Origin: Rhodocyclus tenuis
GTDB lineage: Bacteria; Pseudomonadota; Gammaproteobacteria; Burkholderiales; Rhodocyclaceae
Assembly (NCBI RefSeq): GCF_014197755.1
Contig: NZ_JACIGE010000008.1
Location: forward strand, 138,643-200,267
DNA: 61,625 bases
Reading direction: 5' to 3'
A program made the translations under genes and the position numbers. Shown in pieces: positions 43,778 to 54,553 of this stretch (positions within the stretch are counted from its first letter, which is position 1; the number at the start of each line of letters is the position of its first letter). The notes beneath the pieces are model-generated. The model saw only the letters and a list, made by a program, of their open reading frames with translations. It had not been told where the DNA came from and ran no database searches.

Positions 43778-44347
43778 ATGAACAAGGCTTTCACGCGCGA
43801 GAGCGACGACGATGACGAAGCCGGCGCCGATGGCGGCGAAGCCGCTTCGCCACTGCCGCCGGGAACGCGCAACTACATCACGCCGGGCGGCTACGCTCGT
43901 CTGCTCAACGAGTTCCAGCATCTGATGGACGTCGAGCGGCCGCAGCTGGTCGAGGTTGTCTCCTGGGCGGCGTCGAACGGCGACCGCTCGGAAAACGGCG
44001 ACTACATTTACGGCAAGCGGCGTCTGCGCGAGATCGACCGGCGCATCCGCTTCCTGACCAAGCGCCTCGATATCGCCGAGGTGGTCGATCCCTGCCTGCG
44101 TACCGATTGCGACCAGGTCTTCTTTGGCGCGACGGTCGTTCTCTGCGACGAGCAGGGCGACGAACAGCGCTACCAGATCGTCGGCGTCGATGAGACCGAC
44201 TTCGCGCGTGGGCGCATCAGCTGGGTGTCGCCGATCGCGCGCGCGCTGCTCAAGGCGCGCGCCGGCGACCGCGTGCGCTTCATGAGTCCGGCCGGCTGGC
44301 GCGAAGTGGAAGTCGCCGAAGTCATCTATCAGCAGATCGATTCCTGA
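43778..44347 (+). CDS. greB: Transcription elongation factor GreB
   Basis: The 189-aa factor enters the RNA polymerase secondary channel and stimulates transcript cleavage in backtracked complexes. It has the N-terminal coiled coil with the acidic tip motif (SNGDRSENGDYIYGKRRLREIDRR) and the C-terminal FKBP-like domain (FGATVVLCDEQGD; ISWVSPIARALLKARAGDRV). The acidic insertion after the start (ESDDDDEAGADGGE) lengthens the N-terminus relative to typical GreB. Confidence 0.93.
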   Translation: MNKAFTRESDDDDEAGADGGEAASPLPPGTRNYITPGGYARLLNEFQHLMDVERPQLVEVVSWAASNGDRSENGDYIYGKRRLREIDRRIRFLTKRLDIAEVVDPCLRTDCDQVFFGATVVLCDEQGDEQRYQIVGVDETDFARGRISWVSPIARALLKARAGDRVRFMSPAGWREVEVAEVIYQQIDS

Positions 44348-44483
44348 GTCGATCTCTCCCCGCTGTACTCCATCCTTGTTGATGCGCTCTTGAAATCGGG
44401 CGCGTCGTCCCCAAGTTGCGCCCGTCCGCGATCTCGCGCGCCGGTTTTTATTACATCCAACATTCGCACAACGGAGCCAATTC

Positions 44484-46412
44484 ATGGGAGCCACCAAGGA
44501 AACCCTCGGTTTTCAGACAGAGGTCAAGCAGCTGCTGCAACTGATGATCCACTCGCTGTACAGCAACAAGGAAATCTTCCTGCGCGAGCTGATTTCCAAC
44601 GCGTCCGACGCCTGCGACAAGCTGCGCTTCGAGGCGCTGGCCAATGCCGACATCTACGGCGACGACGCCGATCTGAAGATCCGCGTTTCCTTCGACAAGG
44701 CGGCGCGTACGCTGACCATCTCCGACAACGGCATCGGCCTGTCGCGTGACGAAGCCGTCGAGCATCTCGGCACCATCGCCAAGTCGGGTACGCGCGAGTT
44801 CTTCTCGGCGCTGACCGGCGACCAGGCCAAGGATGCACACCTGATTGGCCAGTTCGGCGTCGGTTTTTACTCGTCGTTCATCATCGCCGACCGCGTCACC
44901 GTCGTCTCGCGGCGTGCCGGTCTGGCCGCTGATCAGGCCGTGCGCTGGGAATCTGCCGGCGAGGGCGATTTCACGATCGAGCCGGCCGAACGCGCCGGTC
45001 GCGGTACCGATGTCATCCTGCACCTGCGCGACGGCGAGGACGAATACCTCTCCGGCTGGAAGATCCGCTCGATCATCCGCAAGTATTCCGACCACATCAC
45101 GCTGCCGATCCTGATGAAGAAGGAGCAGTGGGACGCCGAGAAGAGCGAGCAGGTCACCACCGACGAGGACGAAACCGTCAATCAGGCGTCCGCCCTGTGG
45201 GCGCGGCCGAAGTCGGAAATCAGCGACGAGCAGTACACGGAGTTCTACAAGCACGTCGCGCACGACTTCGAAGACCCGCTGGCGCATGTGCATGCACGCG
45301 TCGAAGGCAAGCAGGAATACACGCAGCTGCTCTACATCCCGGCGCGCGCGCCTTTCGATCTGTGGGACCGCAACGCGCGTCACGGCGTCAAGCTCTATGT
45401 GAAGCGCGTCTTCATCATGGACGACGCCGAGCAGCTGATGCCGCTCTACCTGCGCTTCGTACGCGGTATCGTCGATTCGAACGATCTGCCGCTCAACGTC
45501 TCGCGCGAAATCCTGCAGGAAAGCAAGGACATCGAAGCGATCCGCGGTGGTTGCGTGAAGAAGGTGCTCGGCCTGCTCGAAGGTCTGGCTGACAGCGATG
45601 ACGCCGCCGAGAAGGAAAAGTACGCCAAATTCTGGAAGGAATTCGGTCGCGTGCTCAAGGAAGGCGTCGGCGAAGACTTCGCCAACAAGGAGCGCATCGC
45701 CAAGCTGCTGCGCTTTGCCTCGACCCATGCCGATACCGCCGACGAAACCGTTTCGCTCGCCGACTACGTGTCGCGCATGAAGGAAGGCCAGGAGAAGATC
45801 TACTACGTCACCGCCGAAACCTTCACCGCGGCCAAAAACAGCCCGCACCTCGAAATCTTCCGCAAGAAGGGAATCGAAGTGCTGCTGCTCTCCGACCGCG
45901 TCGACGAGTGGGTGACCGGCAGCCTGACCGAGTTCGAAGGCAAGCAGCTGCAATCGGTGGCCAAGGGCGGCGTTGATCTGGGTGCGCTGGAAGACGAGGC
46001 CGAGAAGGAAGAAGTTGCCAAGGCCGCCGACGAGTACAAGGAACTGCTCGACAAGATCAAGGGCGCGCTCGGCGACAAGGTCAAGGACGTTCGCGTCACG
46101 TTGCGCCTGACCGATTCGCCCTCGTGCCTCGTTTCCGACGAGCACGACGTCGGCGGCAACCTGTCGCGCATTCTCAAGGCGGCCGGGCAGAAGGCGCCGG
46201 ATTTCAAGCCGATCCTCGAAATCAACCCGCAGCATCCGGCGGTGCAGCGTCTCAAGTACGAGAACAGCGACGAAGGCTCGCGCTTCGGCGACTGGGCCAA
46301 CCTGCTGTTCGAACAGGCAACGCTGGCCGAAGGCGGCACGCTCGACGATCCGGCCGGCTTCGTCCGCCGCATCAACGAGCTGATGCTCGCGCTCTCGGGC
46401 GGTGGCCGCTAA
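44484..46412 (+). CDS. htpG: Molecular chaperone HtpG (Hsp90)
   Basis: The 642-aa ATP-driven chaperone has the N-terminal GHKL ATPase ([52 protein letters not shown]), the middle domain ([29 protein letters not shown]) and the C-terminal dimerisation domain. The start is preceded by AACGGAGCC at good spacing. It overlaps the downstream glycosylase gene by 11 bases. Confidence 0.97.
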   Translation: MGATKETLGFQTEVKQLLQLMIHSLYSNKEIFLRELISNASDACDKLRFEALANADIYGDDADLKIRVSFDKAARTLTISDNGIGLSRDEAVEHLGTIAKSGTREFFSALTGDQAKDAHLIGQFGVGFYSSFIIADRVTVVSRRAGLAADQAVRWESAGEGDFTIEPAERAGRGTDVILHLRDGEDEYLSGWKIRSIIRKYSDHITLPILMKKEQWDAEKSEQVTTDEDETVNQASALWARPKSEISDEQYTEFYKHVAHDFEDPLAHVHARVEGKQEYTQLLYIPARAPFDLWDRNARHGVKLYVKRVFIMDDAEQLMPLYLRFVRGIVDSNDLPLNVSREILQESKDIEAIRGGCVKKVLGLLEGLADSDDAAEKEKYAKFWKEFGRVLKEGVGEDFANKERIAKLLRFASTHADTADETVSLADYVSRMKEGQEKIYYVTAETFTAAKNSPHLEIFRKKGIEVLLLSDRVDEWVTGSLTEFEGKQLQSVAKGGVDLGALEDEAEKEEVAKAADEYKELLDKIKGALGDKVKDVRVTLRLTDSPSCLVSDEHDVGGNLSRILKAAGQKAPDFKPILEINPQHPAVQRLKYENSDEGSRFGDWANLLFEQATLAEGGTLDDPAGFVRRINELMLALSGGGR

Positions 46413-46974
46413 GCACCAGCCATCGCTGAACGGCGGGGTGACAGCAGTCGAAGCGGCTGCCGTCGCCCCGCTTCTGCAAGGATTGCCGCCGATTGTCGAC
46501 GCCAGCGTCGAGACGCTGATCCTTGGCAGTTTTCCTTCGCCCGCCTCGCTCGCGGCGGGCAGCTATTACGCGCATCCGCAAAACCAGTTCTGGCGCCTGC
46601 TCGCGGCCATTCTCGACGCGCCGCAACTGCCCGGCGCCGACATGGCCGAACGCCGTCGCCTGCTGCTGGAGCACGGTATCGGCGTCTGGGATCTCTATCG
46701 TCATTGCCGCCGCGAAGGCGCGCTTGATGCGGCAATCCAGGACAGCGAGCGCAACGATTTCCACTCACTGCTGAACGCGGCGCCGCGTCTGCGTCGTGTG
46801 CTGTTCAACGGCCGCACCGCTGCGCGCGGCGAAAAATGGTTTCGCGATCAGGGTCTGGCGACCGCCGTGCTGCCGTCGAGCAGCCCGGCGCTGACGCTTG
46901 CCTTCGCGCTCAAGCTCGAGCGCTGGCAGGCGGCGTGGAGCGAGTCCGCCGACGCCGCGCGCGTCAGCGGCTGA
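46402..46974 (+). CDS. DNA-deoxyinosine glycosylase (UDG superfamily family 6)
   Basis: The 190-aa protein has the family-6 uracil-DNA-glycosylase-fold motifs [34 protein letters not shown] and the C-terminal [11 protein letters not shown]. Such enzymes excise hypoxanthine from deaminated DNA. The GTG start at 46402 lies inside the end of htpG, so the two are probably co-transcribed. The N-terminal 30 residues are not conserved-looking, so a later start is possible. Confidence 0.85.
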   Translation: MAAKHQPSLNGGVTAVEAAAVAPLLQGLPPIVDASVETLILGSFPSPASLAAGSYYAHPQNQFWRLLAAILDAPQLPGADMAERRRLLLEHGIGVWDLYRHCRREGALDAAIQDSERNDFHSLLNAAPRLRRVLFNGRTAARGEKWFRDQGLATAVLPSSSPALTLAFALKLERWQAAWSESADAARVSG

Positions 46975-46977
46975 TCT

Positions 46978-48336
<1,359 letters not shown>

Positions 48337-48594
48337 TGCGATACCTTTCGACAGTCCGGGGACTGCGCGGACTGCCACGCCGGAAAGCTTGCTGCCGCGG
48401 CCGTCAAATCTGCTTCCGCTGTAAAGGGCAGGGCGGCTAATCGTTTGCCCCGGTTTGGCGCGCAACGTCTGGCGTCCGGATGGACGGCGATGCTGCGGCA
48501 ACGGCTGTTTGGCCGCTTGCGCGTCGGCAGGTTCCTTGTTCCGGCAAGAAAGCGGGAAAGAAGAGCGAGCGGTTTCTGGCAGCGCTGCCTGGCG

Positions 48595-49404
48595 TCAGCC
48601 GCGTTTCGCGGCTTCGTACAAGGGCATCACCTCAGGCAGGTGGCGCTCGATTTCGCGGATACGGTCGTCGCCGGCCGGGTGTGTCGACAGCCACGCCGGT
48701 GGCGCGCCGCGACTCGCTGCTGCCATCTTTTGCCACAGGCTGACGCCGGCGCGCGGGTCGTAGCCGGCGCGCGCGACGAGTTCGAGACCGACGATGTCGG
48801 CCTCGCCTTCGTCGTCGCGCGAGAACTTCAGGTTCATCAGGTCGCCACCGGCACGGAAAGCGCCGGAATACTTGCCACCGCCAATGAATTCGCCGAGCAG
48901 GGCCGCGCCGAGATTGGTCAGCTGTCCCTTGGCCATGCGTTCGCGCGCGTGCTCGCGCAGGGCGTGCGCGATCTCGTGGCCCATCACCACCGCGATTTCG
49001 TCGTCGCTCAGCTTCAGCTGGCTGATCAGTCCCGAGTAGAAGGCAATCTTGCCGCCCGGCATGCAGAAGGCGTTGAGCTGCTTCGAGCCGATCAGATTGA
49101 CTTCCCAGCGCCAGTCCCTGGCCTGCGGATTGAAACGCGTCGAATACGGCAGGATGCGCTTGGCGATGCCGCGCAGACGGATCAGCTGCGGGTGGTTGTC
49201 CGGCGCCAGCGCACCTTTTTCAGCTGCCTGCCGCTTGAGCTGATCGTATTCCTGGGCTGCCTGACGTTCCAGCTGCGCTGCCGGTACCAGCTTGCGCAGG
49301 GCGGACGGTTTGCCGACGTCTACTCCTTCCTGAGCGAAACAGGGAATAGCCAGAAAGCAGGCTGCGACGAACAGGCTGCCTGTTGAAAGTGGACGGAAAT
49401 TCAT
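48595..49404 (-). CDS. M48-family periplasmic metalloprotease
   Basis: The 269-aa protein has a signal peptide (TGSLFVAACFLAIPCFAQ), the zinc motif HEIAH in IAVVMGHEIAHALREHARERM and the third zinc ligand region FSRDDEGEADIVGLELVARAGY. It is shorter than BepA because it lacks the TPR tail, and resembles the YcaL/LoiP type that degrades misassembled outer-membrane proteins. The ATG at 49404 was chosen because the signal peptide begins there. It stands alone. Confidence 0.9.
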   Translation of the reverse strand: MNFRPLSTGSLFVAACFLAIPCFAQEGVDVGKPSALRKLVPAAQLERQAAQEYDQLKRQAAEKGALAPDNHPQLIRLRGIAKRILPYSTRFNPQARDWRWEVNLIGSKQLNAFCMPGGKIAFYSGLISQLKLSDDEIAVVMGHEIAHALREHARERMAKGQLTNLGAALLGEFIGGGKYSGAFRAGGDLMNLKFSRDDEGEADIVGLELVARAGYDPRAGVSLWQKMAAASRGAPPAWLSTHPAGDDRIREIERHLPEVMPLYEAAKRG

Positions 49405-49704
49405 CTGGCGATCCCGACGAGTTGCGCGAATGCGACTGGCGCCTTCGCAAAAAAATGAACGCGCATTGTTGTCGTCGTTTTTGCGTATGGCAAGCAGCGG
49501 ATCTGCTTGTTGCGGTGTTCCAGGCAAGTTCCCGCACGCGTCTGGCGCTCCGCAGAGCGTTTCAATGCCTGTACCGAGCCCTTCCTGCTACCAGTTGACT
49601 CTCTAGGCGCCCGTCCCCGTCATTACGGGCTTTTTCCGTGCATCAAGGCGGGGATTGACGGGGAGGGGCGGGTCGTGGTGCCACCCGTGCAGCGAAAACT
49701 TGGA
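49405..49704. other. Intergenic region with an orphan plus-strand terminator
   Basis: No protein gene is credible here. At 49609-49635 a 6-bp GC stem (GCCCGT/ACGGGC, 10-nt loop) is followed by TTTTT on the plus strand. No plus-strand gene lies upstream within this gap, so an unannotated small RNA or read-through from further left could be what it terminates. Confidence 0.5.
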
Positions 49705-50331
49705 TCAGAAGCGATAGTTCACGCCGAGATTGAACTCCGTGACCGTAGGCTTGCCGCTGGAGAGAGCGAAACTGGCGCTGCTCAGGCGAACTTGCTGCGC
49801 CTCAGCGCTGACTTCGATATTGCGTGACACAGCGTAGGCCGCGCCAACGCCATAACCGACTCCGTGGTGCTTCGTCGTTCCCGACCCCATCAGCGTGTCG
49901 GTGAAGTCGCTTTTGGCCTCGTGATAGGCCACCTTCGCATAGCCGAGCCATTGCGGCGCGAAACGATATCCCGGCGCGACGAATACCGTCCAGTGGTCTT
50001 TGAGCTTGCCGTTTACGCTCACCGTTTGCGCACCGTCCGGATAAGTCACCTGCCCGAACTTCGTGTCGTTGATTGCATATGATGCTCCGGCGGACAACAC
50101 CACCGACTCTCCCAGAGCGAAGCCGTAGGCTGCATTCAGCCCGGCGACCCAGTCGTTCTTGGAACTGGACTTGCCGTCGATATAGCCTGAGTAGCTGATT
50201 TCGTTATGCGCCAGTCCGGCCGTCGCGCCAAGTGTGAAACCGGTGAAGTTGGCATCGCCAGCGATGGCCGGCGAGACGCTGAAAATCATGAGAGACAGGC
50301 TGGCGAGGTGGAGGCGGTGGAACTGTTTCAT
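49705..50331 (-). CDS. Outer-membrane beta-barrel protein (small OmpA/Opa-like barrel)
   Basis: The 208-aa protein has a signal peptide (LASLSLMIFSVSPAIAG, cleaved near 24) and alternating barrel strands (FTGFTLGATAGLAHNEISY; WVAGLNAAYGFALGESVVLSAGASYAI; GVGYGVGAAYAVSRNIEVSAEAQQV). It ends in the aromatic barrel terminus LGVNYRF. It is likely an 8-strand barrel of unknown role. It stands alone just left of the integrase remnant, so it may belong either to the backbone or to an older island. Confidence 0.85.
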   Translation of the reverse strand: MKQFHRLHLASLSLMIFSVSPAIAGDANFTGFTLGATAGLAHNEISYSGYIDGKSSSKNDWVAGLNAAYGFALGESVVLSAGASYAINDTKFGQVTYPDGAQTVSVNGKLKDHWTVFVAPGYRFAPQWLGYAKVAYHEAKSDFTDTLMGSGTTKHHGVGYGVGAAYAVSRNIEVSAEAQQVRLSSASFALSSGKPTVTEFNLGVNYRF

Positions 50332-50404
50332 TGCGTTTCCTTGGGTTTTAATAAGTCAGCGCAGGAGTTTCTGCGGACCGAATCGTAAATTATGTATATG
50401 GTAT

Positions 50405-50546
50405 GCAGCAAGCTGCACTGGTGCTCGATTTCGAACGTGAGCGCGGTCAGCGGGACGTGCCGGATGCCTTCGCGGGAGTAGGGCTCGACCAGTACGGCCT
50501 GACGGGAATAGTGGGTGTTGTCCTTGCGGGTGACACAGGGCCGCAT
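50405..50546 (-). pseudogene. Decayed integrase N-terminus related to the tRNA-Asp island integrase
   Basis: The first residues (TRKDNTHYSRQ) and upstream sequence match the intact integrase at 59728-61431 (THKDNTYYFRQ). A later piece (PYSREGIRHVPLTALTFEIE) matches its PFSRKGIKRTEFVTLTQVTPEIE segment, but about 40 residues between them are deleted and everything after about 50405 is missing. The DNA before both starts is also alike (TCGCTTGTCCTTG, then GGACCGCGGTTTGTACC). It is the footprint of an earlier, related element. Confidence 0.8.
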
Positions 50547-50642
50547 CGCTTGTCCTTGCGGACCGCGGTTTGTACCATTTCTCTGTACCCTTTGGATACT
50601 TGCTGCCATTTTATCGATTGATAATCAATGGCTTGCAAGATT

Positions 50643-50660
50643 TTGGCGGAGTGGACGGGA
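50643..50660. repeat. Left attachment site of the tRNA-Asp island
   Basis: TTGGCGGAGTGGACGGGA is identical to 61531-61548, where it forms the 3' end of tRNA-Asp on the minus strand (CCA, discriminator, acceptor strand and part of the T arm). The element between the two copies is about 10.9 kb. Confidence 0.9.
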
Positions 50661-50960
50661 AACCGCGGCACTGTTAAAAATACGTTTAAAATCAACAGCT
50701 ATGCGGCACTCGTCAGCGGGTCGTTTGTACCCTCTTTGTCTGCCCTCTCGCCGACAATGATGATAGCAAAAAAGTCGGGGGGAGGCCAGTTCGAGGAGCG
50801 AATCGCTGAGGGGCGGACTTGGTGCCTCAGCGGGATCTACGTCCATCGTAGTCCACTGCCAACACTATAAAAGGTTCGCACAGATGCGGAACGACGCATT
50901 ACCGAACGCAGAGTGTAGGGGCTTAGACGCAAAGACAGCTCGTCTTTCTGCGCAAAAGGA
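50661..50960. other. Left flank of the tRNA-Asp island, no gene seen
   Basis: About 300 bp just inside the left attachment site. Short frames of 70-80 codons occur on both strands but none has a good ribosome site or recognisable sequence. Base composition is more AT-rich than the backbone. Confidence 0.5.
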
Positions 50961-51560
50961 TCAACTGCCTGAGTTGGGGATGCCGCTGACTTGCTTGTAG
51001 TGAGCAGTCCTACGCCGATACTCGTCGAGTATTGTTGGATCGCACCTCTTTGCAAAATCGAACACGCTATGAAATTTTTGCTTTCTCTGGGTATTAGGTT
51101 CAATCAAATTTAGCGCTTGTTCATGTATCTCCCCGCCTCCTTGGTTTGGGTTGGAAGATTTGAAGTAACCCCCTTTGGCTCGTATGAACCTTACTACATG
51201 CCGGTTGCCCGTCTGTGTCCACCGGCCAAAAGCTTTCGTAAAGTACGGTCCTCTTTTCGAGAAGCTGCCGTCTTTGTTTAGTTCGTGGACTGCCAATCCA
51301 TTGCGACTACCGTTGCTTACCGCAACTCCTAATCGACCATTATTATGTCGAAGCTCCAGTGCGATCCGCGTAACCCAGACGCCGCGATTCTCCCCTTGGC
51401 TGAATGGTTCCGAAATCGGCAGGAAACCACACTCCTTCTCGTACAGTTTCCATGCGGCCTCGTATGTATCACGGACCTTCCGTTGCCGTTTTAGGAAAGG
51501 CCTCCCCCAGAGAAAGAAAGAGACGGCAATTGCGACAAAAAGCACTAGCCAGTCGTTCAT
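50961..51560 (-). CDS. Hypothetical membrane-anchored protein
   Basis: A 199-aa protein not recognised. It has one N-terminal membrane helix (WLVLFVAIAVSFFLWG, 3-18) followed by a basic stop-transfer segment (RPFLKRQRKVR) and a soluble domain of mixed structure (GVWVTRIALELRHNNGRLGV; RHVVRFIRAKGGYF). The N-terminus-out or -in topology cannot be told. Codon use is less G/C-biased than the backbone, as expected of island cargo. The next feature to its right is the IS1595 element. Confidence 0.65.
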   Translation of the reverse strand: MNDWLVLFVAIAVSFFLWGRPFLKRQRKVRDTYEAAWKLYEKECGFLPISEPFSQGENRGVWVTRIALELRHNNGRLGVAVSNGSRNGLAVHELNKDGSFSKRGPYFTKAFGRWTQTGNRHVVRFIRAKGGYFKSSNPNQGGGEIHEQALNLIEPNTQRKQKFHSVFDFAKRCDPTILDEYRRRTAHYKQVSGIPNSGS

Positions 51561-51746
51561 GTGATTCTTATGTCTTCCATACTCAGTCGAAATGGGATCG
51601 GCGTTGCTTTACCGCAGTTGCAGGTTTCGATGTTAGGGTGGCTACGGAACGGCGCGACAGGAGAGCTATAGCGTAGGCGTCGAACCAAGAGACCTGTTTG
51701 TCCACCTGCTTCGTCGATGTCATTTTTCTGACTGAGGCAATATAAA

Positions 51747-52806
51747 GGCTCTGTTCGCATCGGCTGCTGATCGCTCAATGCTGCACCGCTAAAGTCAGGA
51801 ACAGAGCGGGAGTCGAGGCGAGGCAGCCGGAGCGGTCGAGGGCGCGGAACCAGCCAAGATAGTGCGCGAGATAGCGGGTGGCGATGCCCTTGAAGCGCGC
51901 CATCCAGCCCTTGAGGCGGCTGTCGAAGGCATTGACGTTCTGGATGTGCCAGGCGTCGCGCACCCGACTGCCTGCCGACACGTTGATGGCATGGTGCTCA
52001 ACACCCAGCGAACGCGCGGCCGCTGCCAGGGCACTGCTGCCGTCGGTGCAAAGCACCGTGTCGGTGGGTAGGAGCGGACGTAAAGCGGAGGCCATGTCGG
52101 CCGCCCGGGTCGAGGGCAAAATGAGATTGGCGGTCTGCCCGGATCGGTCACGGGCGACCAGGACCGGCACGAGATCCGGCGCCAGACCGCGGGTGCAGGC
52201 CTTCCCGCCGCGGTGGCGGGCTTTGCGAGGTAATCGCTTCTGCCCCTTGTAGGAGTGCAGGAAATAGGTCTCGTCCACTTCGGCAATGCCGTGCAGCGCG
52301 GCGATGCGCTCTACGCCGGGCTGACGCAGGAAGCGATGACGCCAGCGATGCGCTGTGCTCAGGGCAATCCCGAGTTGTCGGGCGACCTGTCGCAAACTCT
52401 GCCCCTGGGTAAGCGCAACGGACTGATTCAGCCACTTGCTCCGATGATGCCGCCGGGCCAGTGCTGTTCCGGTCAAGGCATTGAAGGTCTTCCGACAGTC
52501 GTGGCAACGGTAGCGTTGCAAACCATTGGCGTGGCCGTTGCGCACGACCTGCGTGCCCGTACAGTGCAGGCAACACCGTGTTCCGGGGGCTTCGATCACT
52601 TCAAGTGCTACGTCGAGTGAGTCCCGTGCAGCCAGTTCGCCCCTGAGCGCCAATCGATCTTCCCGGCTCAGCCGACCGATCCGCTGCACCCATTCCCGCC
52701 ATTCCCCTGTTCGCATCGCCGTCTCCTGTTCTTTCGATACAGGCAACAGCTTCCTCTTCACGAGGCTCGTGGCGTGAGCCTTCAACAGGCGATGCGAACA
52801 GAGCCA
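51747..52806 (-). mobile_element. IS1595-family insertion sequence with intact ends and 8-bp target duplication
   Basis: The terminal inverted repeats share GGCTCTGTTCGCATCG (51747-51762 and the complement ending at 52806). The 8-bp direct repeat AATATAAA flanks both sides (51739-51746 and 52807-52814), the duplication length typical of IS1595. One transposase gene fills the 1060-bp element. Removing it restores a continuous AT-rich sequence. Confidence 0.95.
51775..52785 (-). CDS. IS1595-family transposase
   Basis: The 336-aa transposase has an N-terminal zinc ribbon (CLHCTGTQVV ... YRCHDCRKTFN), a helix-turn-helix (GQSLRQVARQLGIALSTAHRWRHRF) and an ISXO2-type DDE domain (AEVDETYFLHSYKG; LCTDGSSALAAAA; HIQNVNAFDSRLKGWMARFKG). 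All expected parts are present and unbroken, so the element is probably capable of moving. Confidence 0.93.
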   Translation of the reverse strand: MKAHATSLVKRKLLPVSKEQETAMRTGEWREWVQRIGRLSREDRLALRGELAARDSLDVALEVIEAPGTRCCLHCTGTQVVRNGHANGLQRYRCHDCRKTFNALTGTALARRHHRSKWLNQSVALTQGQSLRQVARQLGIALSTAHRWRHRFLRQPGVERIAALHGIAEVDETYFLHSYKGQKRLPRKARHRGGKACTRGLAPDLVPVLVARDRSGQTANLILPSTRAADMASALRPLLPTDTVLCTDGSSALAAAARSLGVEHHAINVSAGSRVRDAWHIQNVNAFDSRLKGWMARFKGIATRYLAHYLGWFRALDRSGCLASTPALFLTLAVQH

Positions 52807-52868
52807 ATATAAAACCTTATTCGAACAACAGAAGTGCAGCGAGGCTGTTAGATGCTCTGTTTTGCTAG

Positions 52869-54087
52869 GGAAACACTGATTTAACCACCCCGCGCCGCCG
52901 CCTGCCCTCGGCAGTCCGCCTTTGAGACAATGCCATCATCGCCCCAGAGCTTGAACGCCCATGCAAACGACGTTCTCCGAACTTGAATACGCAGCCAAGA
53001 AGAGACAGACGCGCCGCGACCGGTTTCTGGCTGAGATCGAGGCGTTGACGCCGTGGCCAGAACTGCTTGCTGCGCTGACACCGTTCTATCCGAAAGGAGA
53101 GCGGGGTCGTCCGCCGATTGGCCTGGAGCGGATGCTGCGACTGTACGTGGCCCAGCAATGCTTCGGGCTTTCCGACGAGGGGGCTGAAGACGCCCTCTAC
53201 GACAGCCAGGCGATCCGCCGCTTTGTCGGCATCGACCTGGCGCGCGAGTCGGCCCCCGATGCGACGACGCTGCTCAAGTTCCGCCGGCTGCTCGAAACGC
53301 GGAATCTCACCCAGACGATCTTCGCCACCATCAACGGCCACCTGGCCCAAAAGGGACTGCTGCTCAAGGAAGGCAGTGTCGTTGACGCGACGATCATCGC
53401 CGCACCGCCCTCGGTGAAGAACCGGGAACAGGCACGCGACCCGCAGATGCACCAGACGAAGAAGGGCAATCAGTGGCACTTCGGCATGAAGGCGCACATT
53501 GGCGCTGATGCCGACAGTGGCGTCGTGCATACGCTGGTCGGTACGGCGGCCAACGTCAATGACGTCACCCAGGCGCACGCGCTGCTGCACGGGGAAGAGA
53601 CGGCGGTGCATGCGGATGCCGGCTATACCGGTGTCGAGAAGCGTGAGGAGAACCAGGGCAAGTCGGTGCGCTGGCAGATCGCCATGAAGCCCGGCAAGCG
53701 CCGGATGCTGCCGGACTCGCCGTTCGGCCGCCTGTGCAACGAAATCGAGAAAGCCAAGGCAAGCATCCGTGCAAAAGTGGAACATCCCTTCCATATCGTG
53801 AAGAATCTCTTCCGCCATCGGAAAACGCGCTACCGCGGCCTGGAGAAGAGCACGGCGCAACTGTATTCGCTGTTCGGCTTGGCCAACCTGCTCATCGTCA
53901 AGAAGCGGCTGATGGCGATCAACGGTGCCCTTGCGTCCTGAGTGCGGGAAATTGGGAGAAATGGGCCAGGAAAGCATGGAGTCGCGGTCAAGAATCAGCA
54001 GATTGACCGAGAAATTGCATAGAAAACAGGCGGCTGCGCTATCCGCGTGGCTGACCTGCTCAGATTGAGCATTTGTTCAGCACTTCC
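52869..54087 (+). mobile_element. IS5-family insertion sequence flanked by CTAG
   Basis: The element of about 1.22 kb has imperfect inverted ends (GGAAACACTGATTTAA at the left; GGAAGTGCTGAACAAA on the opposite strand at the right). It lies between two CTAG copies (52865-52868 and 54088-54091), the 4-bp YTAR-type duplication of the IS5 group. The transposase gene is intact on the plus strand. It lies only about 60 bp from the IS1595 copy. Confidence 0.9.
52961..53941 (+). CDS. IS5-family transposase
   Basis: The 326-aa DDE transposase has the N-terminal DUF772-type domain (GRPPIGLERMLRLYVAQQCFG) and the DDE residues in GSVVDATIIAAP, AVHADAGYTG and IRAKVEHPFHIVKNLFRHRK (the Y-x2-R-x3-E-x6-K-like region). 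It runs almost the full length of the element and is unbroken. Confidence 0.94.
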   Translation: MQTTFSELEYAAKKRQTRRDRFLAEIEALTPWPELLAALTPFYPKGERGRPPIGLERMLRLYVAQQCFGLSDEGAEDALYDSQAIRRFVGIDLARESAPDATTLLKFRRLLETRNLTQTIFATINGHLAQKGLLLKEGSVVDATIIAAPPSVKNREQARDPQMHQTKKGNQWHFGMKAHIGADADSGVVHTLVGTAANVNDVTQAHALLHGEETAVHADAGYTGVEKREENQGKSVRWQIAMKPGKRRMLPDSPFGRLCNEIEKAKASIRAKVEHPFHIVKNLFRHRKTRYRGLEKSTAQLYSLFGLANLLIVKKRLMAINGALAS

Positions 54088-54124
54088 CTAGATGTAAAAC
54101 CACGAAATCTCATCGAGTTATTTA

Positions 54125-54553
54125 TTATAAAACTTTTTGGTTGTATAGATCGCTTCCCAAGAGAACGTAACCATAAAAAGGCGTTCCTTTTATCGACATG
54201 TTCAATAAAATCATTCGCCTTCCCATTTCTGTTCTTTCTTCAAACTTACATAAAATGTGATCCGTGATGTTGTCTATTGATCTTTCTTGAAAAGGGGTTT
54301 CGTAAACTGAAAAATCTAAATCATTTTCATCGGAATGGATGGGGTCAAATTGCAATTCAAGGACATAGCCCTCATCGTCCTTAAGTTTGGGTATGGCCAG
54401 TCCGCACCAAAAGTACCCTGGGAATTTCGCTGATTTGTAAAATCGAATGTGCAGATTTGAAAACTTCAGGAGGACATCTTTAGGCAATCCCTGGATTTTT
54501 TTAATGGTCAATATCTTGCGCGTCTTGGTTTGGTGCCGGTATTCGTATCTCAA
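54125..54553 (-). CDS. Hypothetical AT-rich island protein
   Basis: A 142-aa protein of unknown family (KILTIKKIQGLPKDVLLKF; FPGYFWCGLAIPKLKDDEGYV; FQERSIDNITDHILCKFEERTEMG). It has no signal or membrane helix. Its base composition is markedly AT-richer than the backbone, suggesting transfer from a different source. The adjacent IS5 element begins about 40 bp from its 3' end. Whether it is expressed is uncertain; the continuous frame and plausible protein composition are the only support. Confidence 0.5.
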   Translation of the reverse strand: MRYEYRHQTKTRKILTIKKIQGLPKDVLLKFSNLHIRFYKSAKFPGYFWCGLAIPKLKDDEGYVLELQFDPIHSDENDLDFSVYETPFQERSIDNITDHILCKFEERTEMGRRMILLNMSIKGTPFYGYVLLGSDLYNQKVL

